Of a stretch of DNA of 64,000 bases, positions 47,590 to 59,250 are shown one piece after another. Origin of the DNA: Cyrtodaria siliqua (taxonomy: Eukaryota > Mollusca > Bivalvia > Adapedonta > Hiatellidae). A program made the position numbers and the translations under genes. Within the stretch, counting starts at the first letter, position 1, and each line of letters starts with the position of its first letter. The stretch is from the NCBI GenBank assembly GCA_037043455.1, contig JAWPHD010001287.1, positions 248,001-312,000 on the forward strand, read 5' to 3'. The notes below the pieces were generated by a model. The model was not told where the DNA came from and did no database searches. It was given only the letters and a program-made list of their open reading frames with translations.

Positions 47590-48379
47590 CAGTGCCCCAG
47601 ATAAGCAGCATATCTGCGTATTTCACTCAATTAAAACTGCCAAATACCCAATTAATTTCCCTTACGCAAGCAATTTCCTTTTCACTCAAACATTTTAATT
47701 TTCGAGTGTATCGACAATCAAAGTGTTCAAATGATTGATGGATTGGTGTTTTCGTGTGTATTCCATTTATATTTACAAAATGCAGATTTTACTTCCGGTG
47801 TTTAGCTTGACTGGGACGTTACATTATTATTGATAAAGTGGAGCAGTAAAAGAGAATGCTATATATAGTTGAATATGTATGCTATACCAGTCAATACTAT
47901 TGTGTAGTCGTCTGGGCGCTTTCTTGTTTACTTTTTTGATTAAAATGTCGAAACGGGGACGTTAACCGACAAGCGAGTTACCGTTAAGAAACACTTCTGA
48001 AATTAACACATGTGATTAGTGTTTCTGATTTGATTTAAACATATTTTATTGCCATATAATATGCAAAACGGGTTGGGCCACAAGTTCTAACAACATTAGT
48101 TACGGCCCTTCCCAATTTAGTGTTTCTTTGGAAATTAATCATTAATAATGAATTATTTTTTTTATTATTAATTGATTATTGATTAATCATTGACAAACCA
48201 CTGCCATGAATAACAAGTCAATAAAGGCTTAAGCTCACATACAGATTGGTAAGTTACCAGGCTTGTTTTACATTTGATCCCCAAATCACCCTATTATTTT
48301 CGAAAATCTGAATTCACTCAATTAATTTTAATTTCATGAGTGAAATACCCAATAGGTCCAAAAGTTATCTGGGGCACTG
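47590..48379. mobile_element. hAT-like element, 6-bp TAAGTT duplication
   Basis: CAGTGCCCCAGATAA and TTATCTGGGGCACTG are perfect 15-bp inverted ends. TAAGTT is directly repeated at 47584-47589 and 48380-48385. The shoulders repeat TCACTCAATTAA and AAATACCCAAT in inverted order. CAGTG ends and a 5-8-bp duplication fit hAT. At 790 bp with no transposase it is non-autonomous. Confidence 0.85.
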
Positions 48380-48385
48380 TAAGTT

Positions 48386-49400
48386 TAAACTAATTTTTAA
48401 TACGCATATTCAATTTTTCGGTTGTTTTTAAAACCTGTGAATTAACCTTTACTTTTAATTGGCACATATACATTATTGTATAACTTGAACACTTGCATAG
48501 AGTTTTGATACAAGGTTATGAAGTGTAATTTTACAATTATCTGGCGAGTTAGTTTCATTAAGCAGTTTTTATGATGTGAGGTGAATTTGCCTTTTCTTTG
48601 CAAACTCGGGCTAAAAAAGTACTGGAACTAGATAAGCCCAGGTTACTGTATTATTTTTGCTTTTCTCATTTGTACATATGCTTAAATGCTATGTTTGCAG
48701 GATTTAAGAGGTGTGTGTGTGTAAGGGGTGTGTGACGGAGTCGTGGGGGCGTTAGTAGTGTGCTGTAAGTAATATTTCCAGCATAATTTTTCGAGTAAAT
48801 GCAATTTAAACTGCTTCTCAGGGGCCGTAGGCTCGAGAGTGCAGTATAAATCGCATATGAGAAAAACATGCTATAAAAGTTTTGTACCAGAGCCATTTAT
48901 CAAAGTATGCGCGTGCAAGAAGTTTTAGGGCGTTGCAGTTTCAATCAAGAAATAGCATTATCACGTGGCATGAGCATGACCCATGTTTTGATTATTACAG
49001 CCAACCGCCTTTGTATATTATTGGGCAAGTGCAATGTCAAGGAGTGCTGTTTTGGTAATGGTTTAGTCGTTTTGATTGACAGGTTGTGTGTAAAGATTAC
49101 AACTGTGCACGCGTAAAATTGAGTAGACAACTGCCGAATCTGCCATTTATAGCACGGCTGAAATATACCGGGATTTATAGCATGGTTTAGGTGCAGACCT
49201 TCAGGTTTATGAAACTTATATCATAAACAAGAACAAAGGAAAACCATTAGAGCTACGGTACAATATGCAAGTATGGCCTTTTTCATATTTGGTGAGCATC
49301 ACGCAGCAATATTCGGATATTAAAAAAAGTTGCATTGAAGTCCAATTTATTTTTAGCCAGGAAGTTGGGGTGGGGACATGTTCATGTAGTAAACCAAGGG
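48386..49400. other. Intergenic, no recognised gene
   Basis: Open frames at 48907-49116 (plus) and 48666-48896 (minus) lack recognisable domains. A GTGTGTGTG tract lies near 48712. Confidence 0.4.
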
Positions 49401-49414
49401 GAAAAAGTGTGGCC

Positions 49415-49490
49415 GGTGCAGGACTCAAACCCGGGACCCCTCGCTTACAGGGCAAGTGCTCTACCAACTGAGATAGCCAGGCCACCGGGT
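49415..49490 (-). mobile_element. tRNA-like SINE head, first of two
   Basis: On the minus strand GGCTATCTCAGTTGGTAGAG (A box) and TCCCGGGTTTGAGTCCTGCA (B box) are tRNA-like, but no acceptor pairing or pol III terminator is evident. The 3' flank TTTTTCCCCTTGGTTT matches the second copy. Confidence 0.6.
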
Positions 49491-49629
49491 AACCAATATC
49501 ACCACACTTCTATCCCTTTTAACAGCCACCCCAGTTCTTCCATATCCCCGGTCCCGCGTTCACCATGCTATTCCACATTCACCGAATTATCATTGTCAGT
49601 GAAATAAACCAAGGGTAAAAACTGCAGCT

Positions 49630-49712
49630 GGTACGGGACTCAAACTGAGGCCACTCGCTTACAGGGAGAGAGAGTTCTCTACTGTAACCAACTGAGCTAA
49701 CCGGGACGCCAA
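49630..49712 (-). mobile_element. tRNA-like SINE head, second of two
   Basis: On the minus strand GGTTAGCTCAGTTGGTTACA (A box) and GCCTCAGTTTGAGTCCCGTA (B-box-like) repeat the neighbouring head in the same orientation about 215 bp away, with an inserted GAGAACTCTCTCTCCC. It is a dimer or two copies of one SINE. Confidence 0.55.
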
Positions 49713-49719
49713 TATCACG

Positions 49720-50313
49720 CCCCCACACCCCACCCCTCCAACCCCCATGGTATATTTGCAATATATATATATACTGGCACTCTATCGAAAAACTATGGGA
49801 ACACGCTATATATCGCTATATATACATATATATATATTATAACCTATAAAGTATACTCACAAATAAAAGGCTCTTTAAGACTTTTCCTGAATGTGTTGGG
49901 TTGGTGGGTGGGGTAAATTGCTGCCCAACCCCCATGTCAGGCCCTGATTGCACATAACAGAACCATATTTAACGCATAACATGTTATCGCCTTTGTAACA
50001 CACCATGTTGTACTACTTAAACATGTATGTGTTAGACCTGACACATGTTAATTGTTTAGTTATACCTAGATTACCGTACACACTAGTAGGTCTAGATTGT
50101 TTACACTTTTATCGCGCCGTTTTATGACGTCATTAATGTGTTCCGTGAAGATAATATACTTATAGAAACAGCTGCTTCTTCTATAATAATTCTGCGGCAA
50201 ATCGTTCGTTTAGGGAAAACTCAAAATTACTTATACGTTTTATATTATTAGTCCTACGCAAGGTGTAAGCGTCATGTATCAATTCACCGTTTGTCGTATA
50301 AACCACGTGTAAC
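49720..50313. other. Intergenic with a TA microsatellite
   Basis: TATATATATA tracts near 49761 and 49808-49840. A TGACGTCA lies at about 50125. No gene is recognised. Confidence 0.45.
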
Positions 50314-52064
50314 TTACCCAAATCTACCCAAATACACCGGATTTACCCAAATACAGTTTATGTTTGCACAAATACACCCTATTTAATTGATTTTTTCGGC
50401 AAATACTTTATTTTTTTAGTTAAGTATGGTATAGACTAATATAATCTATGAAAAAAAATAGATATTAGACGCAGATATGAACTTTGCAGCCATTTTTAAA
50501 AATCATTTTTATCAAATCGGATACGATTTACCCAAATACAGTCTATGGTTGCACAAATACACCCTATTTAATTGTTTTTTTCGGCAAATACTTCAATTTT
50601 ATAGTTAAGTATGGTATAAACTGATATAATCTGTGAAACAAATAAATATATTAGCCGCAGATATGAACTTTGCAGCCATTTTTAAAAATCATTTTTATCA
50701 AATCGGATACGATTTACCCAAATACAGTCTATGTTTGCACAAATACACCCTATTTAATTGTTTTTTTCGGCAAATACTTCATTTTTATAGTTAAGTATGT
50801 TATAAATTAATATAATCTGTGAAAAAAATATATATATTAGCCGCAAATATGAACTTTGCAGCCATTTTTAAAATTCACTGTTATCAAATCGGATACGACT
50901 TACCCAAATATAGCCTATGTTTGACCCTTTTTAATTATTTTCTTTTTTCATTATAAGTATCTAGAAGTATTATAATAATGGATTGAACAAAAAATGATTC
51001 GCTTGAAATATGAACTTAATCATTTTTTATTTTATTTTCAGAGATCAAATCTGACGCAAATTACCCAAATACACGTGTCAAATCCATTGTACAACGACGG
51101 GGCTAACAATTAACACCAGTACCAGTTAACTCCAAAAGGAAAAAGATCTGATAGAAAGCCAAAATAAAACAATACAAATGATTTTCCAAATCTCCAAGAA
51201 ATGTTTAAGCTTCGGAATAAATGTTATATATCAAAAAGTAACTGTGTTTGTTTTCATTTTCATTTCCAGTTTTATGACCACTAGTTTTTAAAAAAGCATA
51301 TCAGATAAGGCCTGTGGCGACGATTACCTTGTTTTGAAGGTTACCAGCCGTAAGCCATTAACAGCATTGTGATCAATTAAGATTTACTTTAATTAATGTG
51401 CTAAATTTCACAATATGTAAAAACAGTCAATAAAATATACACGCAATATACTGTCCTAAAATAAATTGTAATATATTATGATATTCTTCCTCCTTTTTAG
51501 ATCTTAAAAAATGGCTGCAAAGTTCATATCTGCGGCTAATATATATATTTTTTTTCACAGATTATATTAGTTTATAACATACTTAACTATAATAATGAAT
51601 TATTTGCCGAAAAAAATAATTAAATAGGGTGTATTTGTGCAAACATAGACTATATTTGGGTAAATCGTATACGATTTGATAACAATGAATTTTAAAAATG
51701 GCTGCAAAGTACATATCTGCGGCTAATATATATATTTTTTTCACAGATTATATTAGTTTATAACATACTTAACTATATTAATGAATTATTTGCCGAAAAA
51801 AATAATTAAATAGGGTGTATTTGTGCAAACATAGACTATATTTGGGTAAATCGTATACGATTTGATAACAATGAATTTTAAAAATGGCTGCAAAGTTCAT
51901 ATCTGCGGCTAATATATATTTTTTTTTCACAGATTATATTAGTTTATAACATAGTTAACTATAAAAATAAAGTATTTGCCGAATAAAACAATTAAATAGG
52001 GTGTATTTGTGCAAACATAAACTGTATTTGGGTAAATCCGGTGTATTTGGGTATATTTGGGTAA
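50314..52064. mobile_element. Foldback element whose arms are tandem arrays
   Basis: Both ends read inward TTACCCAAATMTACCCAAAT then ACACCGG. The left arm (50314-51090) has four forward units of about 185 bp (GGATACGATTTACCCAAATA, ATGTTTGCACAAATACACCC, ATATGAACTTTGCAGCCATT). The right arm (about 51495-52064) has three inverted units. A spacer of about 400 bp (51100-51490) is single copy and non-coding. Long TIRs built of subrepeats recall Drosophila foldback/Galileo elements. No target duplication was found. Confidence 0.8.
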
Positions 52065-53790
52065 ATCGTGCCGCCCTGTAAATCCGAAGAAAAACAACGA
52101 AATCACCCAAATCTCAGCTCTATATTTTTAAAACGAACTTCAATAAAAACGTATTCAAAATTACCAATTACTGTCTTTAAATCGAAAATAATCAACAATA
52201 CATGTCAGCAACTTAATTTCAAGGACAACTAATCAGTATGAATTTAGCACCTAATTTGTAACACGAAGACGCATGCGCAAAGACACGCGAAGACACAAAA
52301 TGCGTTAAATTTAATTGGCAATTTTGCATACAATTTAACCCAATTAACAATTAAGACTATGACCGATTTCTAGTAAATGATATTATTGATAGTTTAGTGG
52401 GAATATTTTTATTAATACTGCCATTCTCGCAAAGTAATAGGCCCATAACTTAAGGCTAAACTTGTTGAAAGACCGCAACATTTTGAAATATGGATCATGT
52501 ATGAAAGTGTATTTTACAGCCAAACGGAAGTATATCGTAATAAAACTCACGGTAATCGAACGGCCAAACTAATATGAATGATACACACCTGATATCATCA
52601 CAACATTCAAAGTAAAACCGGAATTATAAGCTTTCTAAAACACAACGTATGCGTGGACTTTCCGAAGTGCGTGTGGATCTCACGTGACACCGGCTCATCT
52701 TTTACAAATACATACAGGTCTAATTACACTAAATCAACAGGATGTGCTCGCCTGGTGCAGTTCGAAAGTAGTTCTGTATTAAAGAGTGCTAATCTTTTTT
52801 TCTTTAAAAACATTTTTTTAGTGCAGTTTCCTGTTATTTTTTGGCTGTAACTGTATTCTGGACATGTTGTTAATATTTGAAAATGCAGCGCATCATGTTT
52901 TTGACAGTTTTTGGTATAAATTTGAGAAGTGAAAGTAGACCGGGTATGAAATTGCAAGGGGTAAAAATAGTGTTGACCTTTGACCCGGTGTTAGTATACA
53001 ACTGAAGAAATGTTTCTTAGAAGGTATTAAACCCCCTATTTCCTTGTTGATGTTTAATAGCAAACATGTTTATTTGCATGATAAAGTAAGTTTCCCAGCA
53101 TTCTAACGAGGTTTGAGTTTTTAACAGGTTGTCAACATTCTAACTTTACTATGGAAGGGCAATGGAGACTCATTTAGGCTATTATAACCTACACATACAG
53201 ATACACATAAATATACGTATACATATATTCATAAAAGATGAATTGCAAACATCATTTTAAAACGATGATAGATTCATAAGTGCTAGGTTTAATCTCACTG
53301 GCAGTGGATGCAGTTTATGTGAATCATTGCAAGAAGTGTCTTTATTTTGTGACAATCCTTAGTCTTGATCATCTTCGACGCGTGGTTGTTAATACAAAAA
53401 CAAATTTGAAACCGGAAGCACGTGCCCGTAATTATTATTATTTTATTAAAATATTTTGACCATCCACATTTAGTTCGTCGATATTATGATGAAATTTCCC
53501 TCTTTGTTTATTGATTTCATTTATTGTCTTTCTGCCGCTCTGTATATCTTAGATAGAAGGTGCGTCTGTAGCAGACAATCAGAAACGATACCAGAATCTC
53601 GGTAAAAGTCAAACTCTTTTTAGGAGAACTATTCTAGACGTCTGTCTTGAAAACAAGCAAGCGTCGCAGATGATCTAGACTAGACAATCCTATATTTGGA
53701 GCCTATGTGAATTGATATGCATGTATCTTCTCTATAACAGTCATTTAGTCATATCAATGCGTACTTATTAGTTTCGAACGTATATGAGTC
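52065..53790. other. Intergenic, no recognised gene
   Basis: Unique-looking AT-rich sequence with short open frames only. An ATACATATA-type low-complexity patch lies near 53190-53230. Confidence 0.45.
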
Positions 53791-53795
53791 ATTAA

Positions 53796-54329
53796 AGGGA
53801 ATGTAGCGGCACAGCCAAACAAGCTCTATTATTGAGAGTTCTGAAAAACTTGGGAAATGGTGAAAGATTATCAAAATCGGATGATAAACAAAAAAGCTAT
53901 GGCCATTTAAAGGTTGTTCTAAAACGAATATGGGAGCCGTCATTTTTATAACTATGACCTCATAGTTCCATATTGCCATATATGGAATATTGATAAATAT
54001 CATTTAAAACGAAGAAAATCACTGCAAATTAATGCATTTTTACTGGTCGTGTAAAGCATTATTGCCATTAAGTATACATATTTTTCATACAGCTGCTGTC
54101 ATTTTTTTCCTAAATATCAGTAACTTTTCATATTTATAAATATTCCATATATGGTAATTTAGAACCGTGATGTCATAGCTCTCAAAATGGCTGCTTCCAT
54201 ATCCGTTTCAACAGAAACTTCAAATGATCATATCTTCTTTGTTTATCATCCGATTTTGATAATTCTTTCACCCTTATTCAAGGTTTTCACAACTCTCAAT
54301 AATAAAGATGCTGTGTCGATACATTCCCT
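53796..54329. mobile_element. Palindromic TTAA MITE (534 bp)
   Basis: The ends AGGGAATGTAGCGGCACAGC and GCTGTGTCGATACATTCCCT are inverted. Similarity continues through most of both halves (ATTATTGAGAGTT, ATCCGATTTTGATAAT, CATATATGG), so the strand folds back over its full length. TTAA flanks both sides (53792-53795, 54330-54333). It is non-coding. Confidence 0.9.
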
Positions 54330-54334
54330 TTAAT

Positions 54335-54835
54335 AACATATTTAACAAATAATGGCAAAATTACACTACACGTTCATTTATCCAAACCCTATCCATGTGT
54401 TCAGGTCATATAATAATGTATACATGTATGTGCCGATTAAAAGTATAGGCTTTTTCACAGTTATATACCCGAGATTGAATACGCGTTAAGTGAACTACGA
54501 GTTGGTATCTCTTAATTCGACGTTCCAGTTTCTGGTTTTGGCTTGGCCGGTTATATCTATCACTATTATGTCATAGAGTTCGGATATTAAAGATATGTAA
54601 CTTATATATAACTCGTCGTCAGTAGGTATCAATCTGTCGTAATATTTGCCTGTTGATGGCGGGATAGGGACTTCAAAGTAATTGAAAGTTTGTTAATCTG
54701 CAGTATGTGCAGCACCTAGATGATACACATAAGTTAAGATGTCAATAACATGAGTTCAGACACTCAGTACACTGTTTACAGAGTAATAGAGGTAAATATA
54801 ACTATAATTGACAAACAATAACCAACAGGAAGAAG
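54335..54835. other. Intergenic, no recognised gene
   Basis: No repeat match and no coding evidence in this stretch. Confidence 0.4.
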
Positions 54836-54839
54836 ATTT

Positions 54840-55060
54840 TATTCATAAATCAATAGGCCATAGGCCCGTGAGATATTACAAATGCATACATAGAACATAT
54901 GACATAGCAATAAACATATTTACAGAAGTATTTACATGAACATTACTCTGTTATAAACGTAATATTATATTATTTATATTCCTAATTAATACAAATAACG
55001 GAAAAGGTGATAATATTGTGATGCAAAACATTTAGAACATAATTAATATTACCATTCCAA
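54840..55060 (-). mobile_element. Probable 3' UTR of the LINE
   Basis: On the minus strand GTAATATCTCACGGGCCTAT then GGCCTATTGATTTATGAATA with a terminal AATAAA resembles the 3' end of mollusc LINE transcripts. It lies downstream of, and in line with, the reverse-transcriptase remnant. Assignment is by position and memory of similar tails. Confidence 0.4.
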
Positions 55061-55175
55061 AGTGGTAGTGCCCCACAAATGCAGCAGGATTGGTGATTGG
55101 CTTAGTCCATACCTAACGCGCTCACTACATACGTACGGCACTGCCACCTAGGTCATTAACGGCTGTACGTAATAG

Positions 55176-55277
55176 ATAGAGTATGGTCTCACTGAGTTGG
55201 TAAATTTAAACATCGAGATGGCCGTAGCCCATCGAGGTGTTCAAATTAACCAACGGGATGAAACCATACTCTATTTG
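55176..55277. repeat. 102-bp hairpin in the LINE 3' region
   Basis: AGAGTATGGTCTCACTGAGT and, inverted, ATGAAACCATACTCT. The inner arms TCGAGATGGC and GCCCATCGAG surround a short centre. Probably part of a small MITE inserted between the LINE ORF and its 3' end. Confidence 0.6.
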
Positions 55278-55650
55278 TTTTGTAGCATGTCCATTTCAGC
55301 TCCCTGCCATACTCTAACTTACAATAACTGGTAGTTGTAGTACACCATTTATTCTGCCAGGCGTTATTTTCAATTAAACGATTTACACCTGTGCTATTAC
55401 AAAGAGAATTTTCAGTGACCATGCTATACATAGTAACAATGTAAGTATATTTGCAAACTAATGACACCATTCAAAATAAGTTTAATATAAAAACAACTGT
55501 AGTTATAACACTTTAAAGTTGAAAATGTAATTACTTACATATTTAAAATTATATACGACTTAAATAACGTGCATATATGTTAACCAAATATAAGACAAAG
55601 TTACAGTAATTGGATGTCAAATATGGATTAAGAATATTTTCAATATATGG

Positions 55651-57037
55651 TCAAATAATCTGTTTCTTTACTTCAAAACATTTGAAGATATACATACTTA
55701 AATTTCGCATGACATTTTCATTTTCGCTACTAAATAGCTGTCTTAGTTTCATGATACTTGGTCTTGTCCAGAAATACAGTTGTATGTGAATTTTACGTAT
55801 GTCTCTAAAGAAAGAATATTCTAAAATAAAATGATACTCATCTTCAATCTTATTATACGTAATACATTTTCTTTCGTCAAGGGGGAACTGTGTGGTCTGT
55901 GCCATCGACCTGATTCAATGTTTATACTATGCGATGAAAACAATTAACCTAGTCATTGCAATTCTAAATTTTGGACTATTCACAGATTGAAAAAAGAACT
56001 GGTAGTTAAAAGATACAATTTCTCTGAAAAATAACGCTCTGGATGAATTTTCCACACGTTCATGCCAAAGCTGAACATCAATATCATAAAATTGGATTAT
56101 TTAAAATATAGAGGAAAGTTTCAACATTACCTACACATTGAGCGAGCCTTACATATTGAAATCCCATGGAGGACAGCTTATGGATGAGAGTGACCCATGA
56201 CACTTTATTTGAGTATTGTTTACTGTCATACATTAACATGTTATATATACATTTACAATATTTATTATCATTACTTTGTACAATTTTCAACCAATATTTG
56301 ATTATTATATAATATCTAATGCTTGCCAAAGTAAATCTACCCAGGGCACCGTACACAAAATCATTTTGGGTAGAACGTTTAATTCGTAAAATACGTTTAC
56401 AAAATAATGTATGAATACGTTCAATATTCTGAGAATTATGAAAGCGTCAAACTTCTCAAGAATAACTTAATAAAGGTAAAATAAGTTTGTTAAAAAGCTC
56501 TAATCTATGTTTGATCGAGATATCTGAAAATTTCATCAGAAGTTTGTTTAGTTTAAAAATAGCCTTCTGTTCTTTACCGGCTAAGGTCATTTGTGTTTCG
56601 CTAAAAGATCCACCTTGTGAAATAACTATGCCAAGGTATGAAACAGTTTTGACACACCATTAAAAACAATTTAAATTTCTAGGTAACATTCCCTCTTTCT
56701 AAAAAATAATTACTTTGGTTTTATTAGCATAAACTTTTAGTTTCCATCTCTGACAATAATCATATAATATAGCAATATCCTTTTGAAGACCTTCAGGTGT
56801 TTAAAAAAAACACACTATATCATCAGCGTAAAGCAAAATGAAAAGTTTCGTCATATACATATCAATGCCATCAAATCCATTTAACATAAAATGTTCTATA
56901 TCATTTAAAATCATAACTAGTGTGTAATTAAACTATGTAAAACAAAAATATTATCAGTTGTACTCATGACACTTCTTAATCCTAGTGTGCCTCAATATAT
57001 ACGTTGTAACATTCTGCCCAATTATTTAATCTATTAT

Positions 57038-57068
<31 letters not shown>

Positions 57069-57631
57069 GTCCTCTCCTATAGTTATCAGTAGGACCGTTT
57101 TTATGTAGTGGGATTATAAAACCTTCCGACCAAGACTCGGGGAAAATACCTGTTTTCAAAATATTATTGAATAAAGTTGACACATATGGTAATAAAATGT
57201 CCATGCCATTTATAACATACTCGTTTAACAAATAGTAAGGTCCAGAGCTCTTGCCAGTTTTGAGTTGCTTAACCGCCTTTATTATTTCATCATTTCTGAT
57301 ACTCATCTAATTCATTGAACATAGTTTGAAATTCACCATTAAAACATCGTTCATTAAGATAAAGTACATCATCATCCGGATTGAAGAAGTGATCATCCGG
57401 ATTGTCTGGATTGTTAACAGATTTAAAATATTGTTCAAACGAAGACAGTGTTATATTTGGGCTCATTACACGAGAAGCTTCCTTTAACATGTTCCAGTAT
57501 AATGAGTATTGTTGAAAATGCTTTTGGTAAACACTTGTGTTTGTGACTCTAAATTTAATCAGAAGGAAATGTAAAGAGTTTATAACTGACAGCTTAATCA
57601 AAGGGTCCGCGTCAAAGCTTCTAACATGCAC
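55651..57631 (-). pseudogene. Decayed LINE (Jockey/CR1-type) reverse transcriptase ORF, 5' truncated
   Basis: The product would copy LINE RNA into DNA at the target site. Visible in order on the minus strand: the linker between endonuclease and RT (YWNMLKEASRVMSPNITLSS), the RT start (IIKAVKQLKTGKSSGP, then GIFPESWSEGFIIPLHKNGP), a NRLNNWAE stretch, the catalytic YADD box (56819-56830), the thumb-like region (LILPLLSY, then YGALGRF) and a C-terminal region with EYHFILE before the end at 55651. The endonuclease is absent. Several stops, a slipped T-run after YADD and a C27 tract in place of the RT segment after NYR show it is dead. It begins about 30 bp after the methyltransferase stop, in the same orientation. 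Confidence 0.85.
57042..57068 (-). repeat. C27/G27 homopolymer inside the LINE
   Basis: 27 consecutive C on the plus strand (G on the LINE sense strand), immediately after codons for NYR in the reverse transcriptase. The conserved residues expected next are missing, so the tract replaced about 15 codons rather than being simply inserted. Confidence 0.9.
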
Positions 57632-57661
57632 GTAACTGCTAATGCTAATGTCAGCCTAAAG

Positions 57662-58747
57662 TTAAACATCTTGCTTCACAAAATAAATATCTGCTGGCCA
57701 GGAAGAATATTTCGTCTTATCCAGTGCAATTGTCCCAAGGGGGTCCAGAAAAGGTAGGAAAAATCTTTCATCCATAATATCAATAATTTCTCTTCCAGAA
57801 GGATCCCTCTTATGATACTCAAACTCCATTTGAACAAGCCGTACATCTACGAATTTGAAGAACATTTTACCACCTTTCAACACGGCCAATTCTTGTGTCT
57901 CTACGTCCATTTTAATAACAATTTGTTTTCCTTCAAACAAACTTTTAAGATCGTCTAACCTGATCGTTCTAGCCGCATCGTTGTCGTCTACTCTACCAGA
58001 TTTGTCAGGAAATTTTATAAGAGTCCCGCCGATATTTCCTTCATGTTTCTCAAAAGATACAATGGAATAATTGCTGGAAACAGCGTTCCATATCAAAGTT
58101 ACCTTCTCATGAATCTTTCCGAGATTTAAAGATTTTGAAAGCATACGAATATTTTGAGTCATCGGTTCAACACATACTACACGTTTTCCCAGTTTTGCAG
58201 CATTTAGCGTTTAAACTCCGATATTACAGCCAAGGTCTAGAAACTCCAATTTTGGATTTTTTGTTAAAACCTTCATCAAATCTTTCACAAGGTCACCCTC
58301 AAATTCACCATGATTAATGATACTACCAGAGACATATTTGTCTAGCTTAGTGTCATAAACACATATTGGGGTAGCCTTAATTATGTTAAAAGAAACGCAC
58401 TTAAATTTGTCTGCGTGATCATTTATATGTTTACTGACCGTACGTACGCATGAGCCATATTGCGTAAGTTCCTGAGATGGAACTATATCAGGAACACATG
58501 GGAAGGTCTTGTAATCGTTCAAAGCCTTCTTCGTTACTTCGTTTCTATCATTTGTCTGATCACCGCCGTCATTCGTTGCAAATCTTCCATCATCATTACG
58601 TTGTAGCTTCCAAAAATGAGTTGATTTTCTATCACCAATCATTTGTTTTGAATTTAAATTTGGCTCCATATATTTATAACCTGTAAACACTCCGACAAGG
58701 CAACACAGACTAACACAAACACAAACAAACGATCTCCTTTGTTTCAT
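57662..58747 (-). pseudogene. FkbM-family methyltransferase, intact except for one in-frame stop
   Basis: Likely an S-adenosylmethionine-dependent methyltransferase of the Methyltransf_21/FkbM family (METTL24-like proteins are animal relatives); the substrate is unknown. The 361-codon frame starts at 58747 (CACCATG context). Residues 7-24 are hydrophobic and Cys/Val-rich, a probable signal anchor after a basic MKQRRS, implying a type II Golgi/ER protein. A linker to about residue 80 is Asn/Asp/Gly-rich. The catalytic domain shows LEFLDLGCNIGV (167-178, SAM motif I), VVCVEP (190-195), VIKMDVETQELAVLKGG (277-293, FkbM motif) and QMEFEYHKR (306-314). Codon 179 is TAA (58211-58213) where family members usually have tyrosine (GVYTL). 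The frame is otherwise uninterrupted and intronless, with no shift across the stop. It could be a recent pseudogene, a nonsense allele, a retrocopy or an assembly error. Family call firm; functional state unknown. Confidence 0.9.
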
Positions 58748-59250
58748 GGTGAGTCTTAATAAAATATATTATATTTTTATGTCCGTTGAAAATGGCTCCT
58801 GCTAAATTACTCCTGCAAAAGTATTGCAACTTACTGTAAACTATTCAATAAGGTTATGACAATGAACATATATTCGACCAGTTGTCATAAGCGGTATTAA
58901 CAAAGGGCCGGCGCTATATCCCAACGACCACAGGTAGCTAACGACCTAGAGTAGGTTATGAATATTCACGATGTTAAATGATTGACACATTCTGAAGCAT
59001 TGCCCGAATACTCTTCATAATGTTATTGTCGTCTATTTTTTAGCGAGTATATAAAACAAAACTTGCTCAGTTATTTATTGTCGTCTACTTTTTAGCGAGT
59101 ATTTGACTATAAAATGTATATATAAAAAAAAAAGCTCAGTATATCTATATTCAGCTTCTTTGTAATTTTATAATTTATAAAAAAAAATATTTTTTATAAA
59201 TCCTTAGGTTATATATTGATTACAAAGAGAGCTGCTGCATAGCTATTATG
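58748..59250 (-). promoter_or_regulatory. Upstream region of the methyltransferase
   Basis: An AT-rich TATA-like stretch (AAAAATATAATATATTTTAT on the minus strand, 58760-58782) lies 15-35 bp before the ATG. CATATATTCGACCAGTTGTC starts a 39-bp block (58867-58905) repeated exactly at 62522-62560. At 59020-59105 TATTGTCGTCTAYTTTTTAG then CGAGTAT is tandemly duplicated (54-bp step). No core promoter can be proven. Confidence 0.3.

Noticed and set aside
49415..49712. Two tRNA genes in tandem
   Set aside because: Acceptor stems do not pair by eye, the second has an insertion, and both share SINE-type flanks.
50314..52064. Telomere-like TTTGGGTA repeats
   Set aside because: TTTGGGTAA appears only once or twice per 185-bp unit, not as a short tandem; the arrangement is a foldback element.
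58163..58210. A short intron or frameshift separating the two methyltransferase halves
   Set aside because: The 16 codons between the TAA and the next Met stay in the same frame and encode the expected motif (TLNAAKLGKRVVCVEP), so only a stop codon separates the halves.
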